64,000 bases of DNA from positions 1-64,000 of the forward strand of contig DPRR01000001.1 in NCBI GenBank assembly GCA_003538625.1, written 5' to 3'. How positions within the stretch are numbered: the first letter of the stretch is position 1; each line of letters opens with the position of its first letter. This document shows positions 52,187 through 61,221 of the stretch, one piece after another. The position numbers and the translations under genes are program-made. The notes beneath the pieces were generated by a model that searched no databases, was not told the DNA's origin, and saw nothing but the letters and a program-made list of their open reading frames with translations. Origin of the DNA: Ignavibacteriales bacterium (GTDB lineage Bacteria > Bacteroidota > Ignavibacteria > Ignavibacteriales > Ignavibacteriaceae).

Positions 52187-53119
52187 ATGGCAGTTAATAT
52201 GAAAGGCAAAGATTTAATTTCTATTGCTGATCTTACACTTGAAGAAATTTATGAGATTTTTGATGTAAGCAAATCTCTTAAAGAAAAAAAATACACTGGC
52301 GAACCCCATCGTTTACTTGAAGGGAAAACCCTCGGTATGATATTTACAAAAAGATCTACCAGAACAAGAGTCTCTTTTGAAGTTGGTATTTCTCAACTAG
52401 GAGGAACAGGATTATATTTTGGTCCAAATGATTTGCAGCTTGGAACCAGTGAAAGTATAGAAGATACTGCAAAAGTTCTTGCAAGATATTTAGATGGAAT
52501 TATGATCCGTACTTTTGCACATAGCGATGTAACTAATCTTGCAAAATATGCAGACATTCCGGTTATAAATGGTTTAACAGATCTTCTGCATCCCTGCCAG
52601 GTTTTAACTGATCTGTTCACAGTACTTGAGAAGAAAAGAAAACTTCAGGGTTTAAAACTTGCTTATATCGGGGATGGAAATAACATGGCACATAGTTTAT
52701 TAAACGGCTGTACTAAAGTTGGAATGAACATTGCTATTGCGTCACCTTCTGGTTATAAACCTGATAAAGAGATCGTTGAAAATGCTAAAAGATTTGCAAA
52801 ATACATGGGCAGCAAAGTTGAAATTCTTGAAGATCCTGTTGCAGCCGTTAAAAATGCAGATATTGTTTACACTGATGTATGGGCAAGCATGGGTCAGGAA
52901 TCAGAAGCCGCAGAGCGACGGAAAAAATTTATGAGGTACCAGGTAAATCCAAAGTTAGTTAAGAATGCAAAAGATGATTATTTATTTATGCATTGTTTGC
53001 CTGCGCACAGAGGAGATGAAGTTGTAAATGAAGTTGCTGATTCGGTTAACTCAGTAATTTTTGATGAAGCGGAAAACAGATTGCACGTTCAGAAAGCAAT
53101 TATGGCTTTGGTAATGTAA
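52187..53119 (+). CDS. argF: Ornithine carbamoyltransferase
   Basis: OTC interconverts ornithine plus carbamoyl phosphate with citrulline. The 310 residues show the carbamoyl-phosphate motif STRTR (57-61), HPCQ (135-138), the ornithine loop TDVWASMGQE (229-238) and HCLP (269-272). SMG identifies an ornithine rather than acetylornithine or putrescine enzyme. TAGGAGTG gives a good ribosome site before the ATG at 52187. Following carbamate kinase, it may run in the catabolic direction (arcB), although an anabolic argF role in arginine synthesis is equally possible from sequence. Confidence 0.95.
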   Translation: MAVNMKGKDLISIADLTLEEIYEIFDVSKSLKEKKYTGEPHRLLEGKTLGMIFTKRSTRTRVSFEVGISQLGGTGLYFGPNDLQLGTSESIEDTAKVLARYLDGIMIRTFAHSDVTNLAKYADIPVINGLTDLLHPCQVLTDLFTVLEKKRKLQGLKLAYIGDGNNMAHSLLNGCTKVGMNIAIASPSGYKPDKEIVENAKRFAKYMGSKVEILEDPVAAVKNADIVYTDVWASMGQESEAAERRKKFMRYQVNPKLVKNAKDDYLFMHCLPAHRGDEVVNEVADSVNSVIFDEAENRLHVQKAIMALVM

Positions 53120-53139
53120 TTTACTCAGTGTCCTTAAGT

Positions 53140-53169
53140 CTCTGCGGTACAAATTTTTTCACCGCAGAG
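53140..53169. repeat. Palindromic repeat between convergent genes
   Basis: CTCTGCGGT (53140-53148) pairs with ACCGCAGAG (53161-53169) over a 12-nt loop that contains TTTTTT. The right flank continues GCGCTGAGTCGCTGAA, with a degenerate match on the left. It lies between argF and the DUF2721 gene and could act as a terminator in both directions. It resembles the elements at 37413-37490 and 58392-58437. Confidence 0.6.
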
Positions 53170-53189
53170 GCGCTGAGTCGCTGAACATT

Positions 53190-53669
53190 TCACTCATCAA
53201 TCTTAACTTCATAATTTACAATCTCATATCCTTTAAATGTTTCGTATGCTGCAAAAATTACACCTGATAAAACGGATATCATCCCAAGTAAAAAAAGTAT
53301 TGTAATAAATGAGTTGAGTTTTGTAATCTCAAATAAAAATCCGAATCCTATTAAAAGAGAGGTAAGCACAAATAAAGCTACAGCGGTTGTATAAGCCAGT
53401 ACAGCATTTCTGACCAGTTTGACTCTGTAAACCAACCTGGTTATTTGCATAGAAATACTTTCCAGGCGTTGGTTTTCATGATAATTAAAATCTTTATCAT
53501 CTGATTTAATTACCGTTTTCCTTCGCTCTTCATTAAGTAGTCTAATCCTGTTTACAACAAGAGAATATTTATTGTTCATTCCCAGTAACAGCAGTCCGCA
53601 GGCGGAAATCATAATTCCTGGAGCGAGCATTAGTTGAATTATTTCAACAATCGAGGTAATGTTAGGCAT
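53190..53669 (-). CDS. DUF2721-family membrane protein
   Basis: This 159-residue protein has three membrane segments (about 10-30, 90-110 and 120-145). The basic stretch between the first and second, NRIRLLNEERR...MQITRLVYRVKLVRNA, is typical of DUF2721. Function unknown. It is 17 nt downstream of the CBS-domain gene on the same strand and probably co-transcribed with it. The family has no characterised member that I know. Confidence 0.85.
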   Translation of the reverse strand: MPNITSIVEIIQLMLAPGIMISACGLLLLGMNNKYSLVVNRIRLLNEERRKTVIKSDDKDFNYHENQRLESISMQITRLVYRVKLVRNAVLAYTTAVALFVLTSLLIGFGFLFEITKLNSFITILFLLGMISVLSGVIFAAYETFKGYEIVNYEVKIDE

Positions 53670-53686
53670 ATAACAGAATAATTATT

Positions 53687-54112
53687 TTACTTGGAATAAA
53701 TATAATTATTTAAAACCTCAACAGTCGTTTTGCAATGATTAAGATCAATCTCTAAAAGATCACGCAAAGAAAGAACGCCAATTAATTTATCATTATCAAT
53801 TATTAAAATATGTCTTGTTTTTGCTTCTTTCATTTTTGCCAGTACTGATTCGTTGGATTCATCAATTCTGCCAATTACAAGATCAGTGCTCATTACTTCA
53901 TCCACTAATGTAGAGTTTATATCTTTATCTTTAGCCATTACTCTTTTTACAAGATCACGTTCCGAAAAAACACCGACCAGTTTATCGTTATTCATTACCG
54001 GTACAAGCCCAACTTCTTTATCAGCCATGTAATTTACAGTGTCTTTTATTGATAAACCTGATTGAACAGTGAAGACATCACGTCCTTTTAATATCTCTTG
54101 AAAAGATTCCAT
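53687..54112 (-). CDS. Two-CBS-domain protein
   Basis: This 141-residue protein consists of two CBS domains (about 10-65 and 75-135). Repeating features are VGLVPVMNNDKLVGVFSERDLV and HILIIDNDKLIGVLSLRDLL. Stand-alone CBS pairs bind adenine nucleotides and regulate partners in the cytoplasm; the partner is unknown. It may be co-transcribed with the DUF2721 membrane gene, which would suggest a nucleotide-sensing membrane unit. That link is inference from gene order only. Confidence 0.92.
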   Translation of the reverse strand: MESFQEILKGRDVFTVQSGLSIKDTVNYMADKEVGLVPVMNNDKLVGVFSERDLVKRVMAKDKDINSTLVDEVMSTDLVIGRIDESNESVLAKMKEAKTRHILIIDNDKLIGVLSLRDLLEIDLNHCKTTVEVLNNYIYSK

Positions 54113-54236
54113 CTTTGACTCCTAAAATTATTTTTTGAAATATAGTCTTTTTATTTAGAAGTGCAAAGAGATATAAAAATAGAAGGAAGAAGTTTAGTTT
54201 TTTTGCTTAAATGTTAAGGTTAAAGTATAAAGTTTA

Positions 54237-54968
54237 CTAAACTTCAGTCCTTCTGATAAAATCTTCTATAACTTTATCGGATGAAGTAAGCAATTCTTCA
54301 GGCTTGCCAATAAAATAAATTACACCGTCGTTCATCATGGCAACACGATGTGCAACATTTTTTACGCTGTACATATCATGCGTAACAACTACAGATGTAA
54401 CATTTAATTTTTCTGAAAGGTCTTTTATTAATAGATCGATTGAGTCTGACATTATCGGATCAAGACCGGTTGTAGGTTCATCATACAATATATAGGAAGG
54501 ATTTGTAACCAATGCACGTGCAAGTGCAACACGCTTCTTCATACCGCCTGAAAGTTCCGAAGGTTTTAATTGTAAATTACCTTCCAGATCAACCAGCGCT
54601 AATTTTTCTTCAACGATTCTTTTAATTTCCTTACCGGAATAATTATTATTTGATTCGACTAAAGGCAGACTTACATTTTCCTGCACAGTCATAGAATCAA
54701 ACAACGCCGCACCTTGAAACAGAAATCCAAATTTTTTTCTTAACTCATACAATTCTTTTTGCGGCAGATCGCTTACAATCTTATCTTCAACTTTTACATA
54801 ACCCTCATCAGGATTAAGTAATCCGACTATATGTTTTATCAAAACACTTTTGCCGCAGCCGCTTCTTCCAATAATCACAATAGTTTCTCCCTGCTCTATT
54901 GTAAGATTAACGCCCTTTAAAACTTTTTTGGAACCAAACCTTTTGTGAAGATTTTTTATTTCTATCAT
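54237..54968 (-). CDS. mlaF: ABC transporter ATPase, MlaF-like
   Basis: This 243-residue ATPase resembles the phospholipid-transport ATPase MlaF. Walker A is IGRSGCGKSVLIKHI, followed by FGFLFQGAALFDSMTVQENV, signature LSGGMKKRVALARA and Walker B YILYDEPTTGLDP. The GRSGxGKSVLLKH and FQxGALFDSxTV segments are the distinguishing marks of the Mla/MCE group. The permease (mlaE) and MCE-domain (mlaD) partners are not visible next to it. Separation from its partners is known in this phylum, but its role in outer-membrane lipid balance is inferred from family only. Confidence 0.88.
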   Translation of the reverse strand: MIEIKNLHKRFGSKKVLKGVNLTIEQGETIVIIGRSGCGKSVLIKHIVGLLNPDEGYVKVEDKIVSDLPQKELYELRKKFGFLFQGAALFDSMTVQENVSLPLVESNNNYSGKEIKRIVEEKLALVDLEGNLQLKPSELSGGMKKRVALARALVTNPSYILYDEPTTGLDPIMSDSIDLLIKDLSEKLNVTSVVVTHDMYSVKNVAHRVAMMNDGVIYFIGKPEELLTSSDKVIEDFIRRTEV

Positions 54969-55035
54969 ATTAAATCATTTAATTTATTGGGTAAAAATAA
55001 AGAAAAAGATTTACTTATGATTCAGAAAATCATCT

Positions 55036-55073
55036 TTAAAAATATAAAGCCGAATTTTTTCAAATCCGGCTTT
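55036..55073 (-). terminator. Intrinsic terminator of the DUF4397 lipoprotein gene
   Basis: On the minus strand AAAGCCGGATTT pairs with AAATTCGGCTTT (12 bp with one G-U) around a GAAA loop, followed by ATATTTTTAAA. It starts 27 bp after the stop at 55100. Confidence 0.82.
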
Positions 55074-55099
55074 ATCATCATCGAATCACTACCCAATCA

Positions 55100-55792
55100 T
55101 TACTTGTTTACAATAATCTGTGCACCTAAAGCTTGTGTTCCGGCTCCACCAACTAATCCTTTTGCAAAAACAGTATAGATTTTTCCGGTTGTTAAAGAAA
55201 TTCCCGGTAAATCTAATACTACTGTTGAAGATCCCGCTAATCTAACTTGTAAATCGTAAGTGCCTGCATTTAGCGGAGTGAATGCCGAAGCTTCTTTGAA
55301 TGTATAATCTCCGAATACAACTGTTCCATCACTCAAAGTAATATCCACAGCAGGAGCGTTTGGCGATAAATGTACGAATCTTACATGAGCCTTACCGCTT
55401 GCAGGTGAGGTTAAATCATCTTCTAACACAATTGCTTCTATCGACGCTACATTATTTACCGCGAACACTGAGTAATTTTTATCTGCTGCCAAATTTAAAT
55501 TAGCTTCAATTGCAGTTGTTGATGTACCTGTTACATTAACTTTTACGTTTCTGGTTCCGGAATTTACTTCAAGATATCCGGTGCTGTTAGGAAATGTTAA
55601 ATTAGTCCCTGCAACGGTATTATCTACTAAAAGATCTACTCCCGGTGCATCAGGTGAAGCATGTGTGACAAGAACTCTGGATTTTGCTGCGGGAGTTGGG
55701 GTTACAATTTCTTCCTCATCACTGCAGCCTGTAAAAATTGTAACTCCTAGGACTAACATTAAGAAAATTGAAAGATACTTTATTGCGAACAT
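55100..55792 (-). CDS. DUF4397-family lipoprotein
   Basis: This 230-residue protein has a lipoprotein signal (hydrophobic core then FTGC, Cys23), followed by an acidic, Thr/Pro-rich linker. Two related DUF4397 units follow: RVLVTHASPDAPGVDLLVDN (from about 39) and HVRFVHLSPNAPAVDITLSD (from about 139). Each is a small beta-sandwich; they occur in cell-surface proteins of many Bacteroidota. Function unknown. A strong AGGAGG ribosome site (55798-55803) precedes the ATG, and a good terminator follows, so this is a well-expressed single gene. Confidence 0.9.
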   Translation of the reverse strand: MFAIKYLSIFLMLVLGVTIFTGCSDEEEIVTPTPAAKSRVLVTHASPDAPGVDLLVDNTVAGTNLTFPNSTGYLEVNSGTRNVKVNVTGTSTTAIEANLNLAADKNYSVFAVNNVASIEAIVLEDDLTSPASGKAHVRFVHLSPNAPAVDITLSDGTVVFGDYTFKEASAFTPLNAGTYDLQVRLAGSSTVVLDLPGISLTTGKIYTVFAKGLVGGAGTQALGAQIIVNK

Positions 55793-55945
55793 TTGGACCT
55801 CCTGATATATTATATTGTTTATTTACTCTATGTAAAGGGATAACAGATAATAAATATTTTCAGTTCCTTCCCGCGCAGGTCATTTATTATTCCCTTTAAA
55901 TGTTATTTTTATACAAGATTTTTTGGAACATAATCAGGAAAAAAA

Positions 55946-58372
55946 ATGTTACGTAATTTTTTTGTTGTAGCAATTGTTCTATTAAGCATCATAAACAGCA
56001 AAACCCAAACAATTTATCCTTCATATTATTTTAATAATGATATGGAGTTTGCAACTCCCGGAACAATTGTATTTGGTTTAAGCGGGTTTAATAATCCGGC
56101 GGAAATTTCTTTTCAGCCGCAGCCAAATATTTATTTTACCTGGAATGATAAAGACGCTGATGTTACTAACTTTAGTAACTGGGGACTTTTTACTTCAATT
56201 CCATATCTGGGATTTGGCATTCATAACCAGTCTTCTGACAATTACTCAATCACAGATTATAAAATATCAACTGCAATTGGCTCCGATGCTTTTAGCGTTG
56301 GTGTTGGTTACGGATGGTCATCCGGAGATATAAATGTAATTGATCGTTCTAATCTTTTTACTCTGGGAGCAATTTATCGGCCTGCTAGTTTTCTTTCATT
56401 TAATTTTATTGCAAATCTGCCTGCCGAAGGTGAACGTGAAGGAATTATCGGTGCGGGGTTAAGACCATTTGCAAGTTATAATTTTACTTTGTTTGGTGAT
56501 TATACTTTTACTGATGATAAAATTGCTGAAGAAATTAAATGGAGTGCCGGCACAATTGTAGAGCCCCTAGATGGATTAAGATTAATTGGCAGATTCTATG
56601 ATGGAAAAAGTTTTAATGTAGGAATACAATTGGGATTTGGTGCTTTCGGTTTATCAACTATCGGACACTTTGATGAAGATGCTAAAAAATCATATAACAC
56701 ATACGGAATTAGAATCGGAGCAGATGATAGAAATCTTTTAAGAATTTTTTCCGGGAATGACAATTATGTAAGCATGAATCTGCAGGGCGGAATTAAATAT
56801 CAGAACTTTAAACTTTTTGATAATAGAAAAACTCTTTTCAAACTTCTTGAACAACTAGATGCAGTAATAAATGATAACTCGGTTTCCGGTATCGCAATAA
56901 ATCTTTCCGGGGCAAATATCAATAAAGAAATGTACTGGGAACTGCGTGAGAAACTAAAAGAAATAAAATCTTATGGTAAAAAAGTTTATATCTATATAGA
57001 TCGGGCTGGAATGGATGAATATCATTTTGCATCTGTTGCGGATAAAATAATTCTTGATCCTATGGGTACAGTTTCACTTGAAGGATTTCTGATGGGAAGA
57101 ACATTCTTTAAAGGATCGATTGAAATGCTTGGATTGGGATTTAGAGAGTTAAGATACTTTAAATATAAATCTGCTGCTGAAAATTTTGCTCGCGAAAATT
57201 TTAGTGAAGCAGATCGTGAGCAAAGACAAAAATTAGTTGATGATAATTATAATCTTGCACAAAGAGATATATGTGAAGGAAGGAAATTCACACCATCATA
57301 CTTTGATAAACTAGTTGACAGCACTTTTATGTTTTTACCTGATGATGCAGTAAAACTTAAACTTGTTGATACCCTTGCAAGATGGAGCGACATCGGCGAT
57401 ATAATTAATAAGTATGAAAATGAAAATAAAAGTTTAATCAGCGCAAACTCTTTAGAAAAGTTTAACGCACCAAATGATTACTGGGGACAAAAACCAAAGA
57501 TTGCTGTTATTTATGCTATTGGCGGAACAAGTATGGATGACGGAATAAAGGCAAGAAGTTTAGTTAAGTACGTTGAAGCTGCTATTAAAAACTCAAATAT
57601 AAAAGCAATCGTACTTCGTGTTGATTCCCCGGGCGGCGATGCACTTGCTGCAGATCTGATTGCTGAAGTGTTACGCAAAGGAAAGGGTAAGAAACCAATA
57701 ATTGTTTCGCAGGGATATGTTGCTGCATCCGGCGGTTACTGGCTTTCTATGTATGCGGATACAATTGTTGCAGCACCAAATACTATCACAGGTTCTATTG
57801 GTGTTATCGGATCTTATCTCTACAACAAAACTTTGAAACAGAATCTCGGAATGTCGGTTGATCATGTTCAAAAAGGAAAATTTGCTGATCTTGGTTTTGG
57901 TGCAACACTTCCATTGATTGGTATATCTCTTCCCGATCGTGATTTTACAGATGAAGAATTGAGGATGGTAGAAACGGGAATTAAAACTCTTTACAAGGGC
58001 TTTGTAGAAAAAGTTACTTTGGGAAGAGAAAAATCTTTTGATGATATAGAAAAAATTGCACAGGGAAGAGTGTGGTCCGGAAGCGATGGTTTAAAGAACG
58101 GATTAGTTGATGTTCTTGGTGGATTAGATGCTGCAATAAAAATAGCATTACAAAAAACTAATCTTACTAACAGCGAATATGAAATTATTGAAATGCCCGA
58201 ACGTGAATGGTTTGATCTGAATTCATTTCTGCCAGGATTTTTAAGAATCGAACAAAAGATTGTTGAGGATCCGTTTATTAGAGATTTGAAATTCCGTTTG
58301 CAGTACAACGGATTACCAATGCCTATGCTTCCGCTTGAGTATATTGATGAGAATATGATTTATGAAGAATAA
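55946..58372 (+). CDS. sppA: SppA-like signal peptide peptidase (S49) with barrel-like N-terminal domain
   Basis: This 808-residue protein has an export signal (MLRNFFVVAIVLLSIINS). Residues of about 22-285 are rich in alternating aromatic/hydrophobic beta strands with Gly (SVGVGYGWSSGD, FGLSTIGHF), resembling an outer-membrane barrel or beta-rich domain. Residues 300-800 are the tandem S49 domain. The catalytic lysine is likely K408 in FKYKSAAENF and the nucleophile S595 in GYVAASGGYW. VDSPGGDALAADLI and NTITGSIGVIG are diagnostic. E. coli SppA (618 residues) is anchored by one helix and lacks this barrel-like part. Activity on signal peptides is inferred from family. Confidence 0.88.
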   Translation: MLRNFFVVAIVLLSIINSKTQTIYPSYYFNNDMEFATPGTIVFGLSGFNNPAEISFQPQPNIYFTWNDKDADVTNFSNWGLFTSIPYLGFGIHNQSSDNYSITDYKISTAIGSDAFSVGVGYGWSSGDINVIDRSNLFTLGAIYRPASFLSFNFIANLPAEGEREGIIGAGLRPFASYNFTLFGDYTFTDDKIAEEIKWSAGTIVEPLDGLRLIGRFYDGKSFNVGIQLGFGAFGLSTIGHFDEDAKKSYNTYGIRIGADDRNLLRIFSGNDNYVSMNLQGGIKYQNFKLFDNRKTLFKLLEQLDAVINDNSVSGIAINLSGANINKEMYWELREKLKEIKSYGKKVYIYIDRAGMDEYHFASVADKIILDPMGTVSLEGFLMGRTFFKGSIEMLGLGFRELRYFKYKSAAENFARENFSEADREQRQKLVDDNYNLAQRDICEGRKFTPSYFDKLVDSTFMFLPDDAVKLKLVDTLARWSDIGDIINKYENENKSLISANSLEKFNAPNDYWGQKPKIAVIYAIGGTSMDDGIKARSLVKYVEAAIKNSNIKAIVLRVDSPGGDALAADLIAEVLRKGKGKKPIIVSQGYVAASGGYWLSMYADTIVAAPNTITGSIGVIGSYLYNKTLKQNLGMSVDHVQKGKFADLGFGATLPLIGISLPDRDFTDEELRMVETGIKTLYKGFVEKVTLGREKSFDDIEKIAQGRVWSGSDGLKNGLVDVLGGLDAAIKIALQKTNLTNSEYEIIEMPEREWFDLNSFLPGFLRIEQKIVEDPFIRDLKFRLQYNGLPMPMLPLEYIDENMIYEE

Positions 58373-58391
58373 GATTATGTGTTAACTGCAT

Positions 58392-58437
58392 CTTAGCGTC
58401 TTTGCGTGAAATCTTTTTCCCACGCAGAGACGCAAAG
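58392..58437. repeat. Palindromic repeat between convergent sppA and carboxypeptidase genes
   Basis: The left arm, from 58392 (CTTAGCGTCTTTGCGTG), pairs with CACGCAGAGACGCAAAG (58421-58437) at 15 of 17 positions around a 12-nt loop. It belongs to the same text family as 37413-37490 (shared AGACGCAAAG). It may terminate both genes. Confidence 0.65.
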
Positions 58438-58460
58438 CCGCAAAGCAAAAAACGCAAAAG

Positions 58461-61178
58461 TTATTTTAAAAGTATCATTTTCTTAGATTCAACAAAGTTG
58501 CCGGCTCTAAGTTGATAAAAATAAACTCCACTTGGTAAAGACGTAGCATGCAACGTCTCTACAGAGTTAAGATCTATTTCGTAATTACCTGCAGGTTGTT
58601 CTTCATTTACTAACACAGCAATTTCATTCCCAAGAACATCATAAACTTTAAGCGATACATTCAGATTTCTCCCTTCGGTCGAAATGACAGCAGGAATTGA
58701 ATATTTTATTTTTGTGCTTGGATTAAAAGGATTTGGGTAATTCTGTGCCAATGAAAATGTTAAAGATGCATTCACATCAACTTCTACTTCATTTGAATAT
58801 GAGAACGTTCCATCGAAGTCAATCTGTTTTAATCTATAGTATGTTTTTTGTGTAAGAAGTTCATCATCAACAAAAGAATAATTATTAATTTCAGTTGTAG
58901 TTCCATTACCATTTACAAATCCTATTTTTTCATAATTGCCGACTGAAGACTGCCTACTGCCGACTTTGCGTTCTATTTCAAATCCAGCATTATTCAATTC
59001 GCTTGCAGTTTGCCATTTAAGTCTGGTTTTTCCATCAACTACATTTGCGGCAAAAGAAGTAAGCTCAACAGGAACAATACCATATACCATAATTCCGATA
59101 TCATCAACATACCAACCGTCTTTTACAAGCGAGCCATCGGTCTTTAATTCAAATCTAAGCTTAACCTGATCACTATTATAACCTGCAAGACTCATTTCCT
59201 CTTTCACCCAACCAGATCTTAATCCATCATAAAGCGGATCACCATTCGGTTGGAATGTGCCCGTTCCCGGTTCGGTGTATAACCCTTGCAGCGGAATCCA
59301 GGTTGAGCCATTGTTTGTTGAAACTTCCACTTGTCCATAATCGTAATTACTTTCAATATCATACTTTGTCCAGAATGTTAATTTAGGATTTTGATGAGTT
59401 GAAAGATCAATTGAATTTGTTAATGTCATAGTAACGGTTGCATTGCTCGAATAGTTTCCAACCTTACTATCGGTAAACGATGTCGGCGCGCTGTGAAAGG
59501 CGGTGATAGTTGCTTCCCACTTAGGGGTTGTTGGTGTTGCAGTAATTGTCCATAAAAGTAACGGATCATTTGTTGTATCAGCAAAAACAAACATTGGTGT
59601 GCCAATAACAAAACTAATAGTATCTTGTTTAACAATTGTTCCGCTAAAACTTGATGTTAACAAAAGCTGTGCTGATAAATCTGTTGGTGCAGAAGGTAAA
59701 ACACTAAATGATAATGGACTTGTTAACGTTGCACTGCTTCTTGATTGTATAGAATCAAACTGTGCTGATCCGGCTGTTACTGTTAAATAAGGACTAAGCG
59801 AACTCAATTGTAAATCAAGATCATAAGCTGTTGCTAATCCAATATTTTTAAACGTGCTATTCATATTAATATTATCACCGGGATCAAAATATTGCTCACT
59901 GTAACCGGGAACAACTAATTGCACATAAGCACCTGCAAGATATGTTTGATAAATCATTGTGCTTAAATTTTGCTGTGCAATTGGAAATATCTGGCTTTGT
60001 GAAGGCCAAAAATCATCTCCGATTTCAATTGTATAACCAAAAGTTTTGCCTTTAAGAGTTTGCTCACCATACATCCAATCTCTAATGCTTCCGTTGGATG
60101 GGTAACCTAAAAGCTCAGATCCCGATCCATAAAGATATCCGCTTTGAGATGTAAGCAATGCTGCAAATTCTCTGTAAGCCAGTGAATCCGGTGTTTCTGC
60201 ATCTATGTAACCCCAGGGATATAAAATATATCCGCCATAAGTGTGCATATTAAAATAGGTTTTATAACTTCTTTGTATTGCAAGATCTCTTATAGCCTGG
60301 CATTCAGGTTCAGAAAAAGCAGATGGGCCTCTGTATGTTTCACTGCTTGGTGTTGGGCTTGATCCAATGTTATCATATCCCCACGCATAACCAAAATTTC
60401 TGTTAAGATCCACACCGTAACTTCCATCTCCATTATTTCTTCTGTTCTTACGCCACATTCCTCCGCCATTTGGATTTGTAGTACGATTATATTCATATCC
60501 ATCAGGATTGAAACAAGGCACACAATAAATTTCCCTATTGTTTACAAGATATGTTACTTCCGGATCTGTACCATAGTTTTGAAGCAGATACCACATATAA
60601 TACATCAAAGTTGCCATTGATTGAGGTTCGCGGGCGTGCACAAGTGCATCAAACCCAACAGCAGGTTCATTTTCATTTATGTTTGGATTATCCGAAATTT
60701 TAACTGCCCACATTGTTCTTGCTTGATGGCTTGATCCTATAGAATATTTTTGTGTAATAAGATTTGGATATTGTGCATACATAGAATCCAGATTAGCAAC
60801 AATCTCATTATAAGTGTAATATCCTCCCATAGATCCAAAGCCGAATCCATCTACATTATAATCCTGCCTACTATTACTTACGTAATTGTTTTTTTCCTCA
60901 CTGGATAATTGGTGTAAAGATTTATAATAAGCGTCCCAATCATCAATTAAGATTGTATAAGAAAAACCATTTGAAGAAATTAAATTAAATTCCTCATAGC
61001 TAACAAAAATTGTAAGTGTGTTATCCTTATTAAACTTAGAATCTTCAAGATCAATCCCTAGTTGTGCTAAAGTAATAAAATCATTTAGGTTTGAGATTGG
61101 AATACTGATCTGTTTATAGTTTTGTGCGGATAATGAAATTGATAAAATTAAAAATGCAGCGGTGATAAGAGATTTCAT
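58461..61178 (-). CDS. Secreted M14 zinc carboxypeptidase with T9SS sorting domain
   Basis: This protein has about 905 residues. The ATG at 61178 is chosen because MKSLITAAFLILSISLSAQ is a clean signal peptide; the frame runs 37 codons further upstream without one. The M14 peptidase domain spans about 115-420, with zinc ligands H181 and E184 (VHAREPQ) and H312 (NMHTYGG), and catalytic E385 (YTIEIGDD). Jelly-roll and Ig-like domains follow (about 430-720), then NYPNPFNPST and a terminal KKMILLK, the type A T9SS domain. Three repeat-derived segments interrupt the C-terminal region (58937-58965, 58659-58689, 58539-58558). It is expected to digest peptides at the cell surface or outside the cell. 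Confidence 0.92.
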   Translation of the reverse strand: MKSLITAAFLILSISLSAQNYKQISIPISNLNDFITLAQLGIDLEDSKFNKDNTLTIFVSYEEFNLISSNGFSYTILIDDWDAYYKSLHQLSSEEKNNYVSNSRQDYNVDGFGFGSMGGYYTYNEIVANLDSMYAQYPNLITQKYSIGSSHQARTMWAVKISDNPNINENEPAVGFDALVHAREPQSMATLMYYMWYLLQNYGTDPEVTYLVNNREIYCVPCFNPDGYEYNRTTNPNGGGMWRKNRRNNGDGSYGVDLNRNFGYAWGYDNIGSSPTPSSETYRGPSAFSEPECQAIRDLAIQRSYKTYFNMHTYGGYILYPWGYIDAETPDSLAYREFAALLTSQSGYLYGSGSELLGYPSNGSIRDWMYGEQTLKGKTFGYTIEIGDDFWPSQSQIFPIAQQNLSTMIYQTYLAGAYVQLVVPGYSEQYFDPGDNINMNSTFKNIGLATAYDLDLQLSSLSPYLTVTAGSAQFDSIQSRSSATLTSPLSFSVLPSAPTDLSAQLLLTSSFSGTIVKQDTISFVIGTPMFVFADTTNDPLLLWTITATPTTPKWEATITAFHSAPTSFTDSKVGNYSSNATVTMTLTNSIDLSTHQNPKLTFWTKYDIESNYDYGQVEVSTNNGSTWIPLQGLYTEPGTGTFQPNGDPLYDGLRSGWVKEEMSLAGYNSDQVKLRFELKTDGSLVKDGWYVDDIGIMVYGIVPVELTSFAANVVDGKTRLKWQTASELNNAGFEIERKVGSRQSSVGNYEKIGFVNGNGTTTEINNYSFVDDELLTQKTYYRLKQIDFDGTFSYSNEVEVDVNASLTFSLAQNYPNPFNPSTKIKYSIPAVISTEGRNLNVSLKVYDVLGNEIAVLVNEEQPAGNYEIDLNSVETLHATSLPSGVYFYQLRAGNFVESKKMILLK
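58539..58558. repeat. Near-perfect palindrome inside the carboxypeptidase gene
   Basis: AGACGTAGCATGCAACGTCT is self-complementary at 18 of 20 positions. It is translated in frame as part of VETLHATSL, between NYEIDLNS and PSGVYFYQL, where other T9SS domains have no such residues. Confidence 0.7.
58659..58689. repeat. 31-bp dispersed repeat inside the carboxypeptidase gene
   Basis: This segment matches 62550-62580 in 30 of 31 bases; the single difference is in CCCTTCGG versus CCCTGCGG. It is translated in frame as VISTEGRNLN, splitting the canonical STKIKYSIP and LNVSLKVYDVLGNEI blocks of the sorting domain. Confidence 0.85.
58937..58965. repeat. Short direct repeat inside the carboxypeptidase gene
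   Basis: TGCCGACT occurs at 58937-58944 and 58958-58965, separated by GAAGACTGCCTAC. In the protein this gives VGSRQSSVGN, an extension within an otherwise standard AGFEIERK...YEKIGFV module. Confidence 0.6.
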
Positions 61179-61221
61179 ATATACATTCCTTACTAGAAAA
61201 ATTTGTATGTCAAAAATAGCT

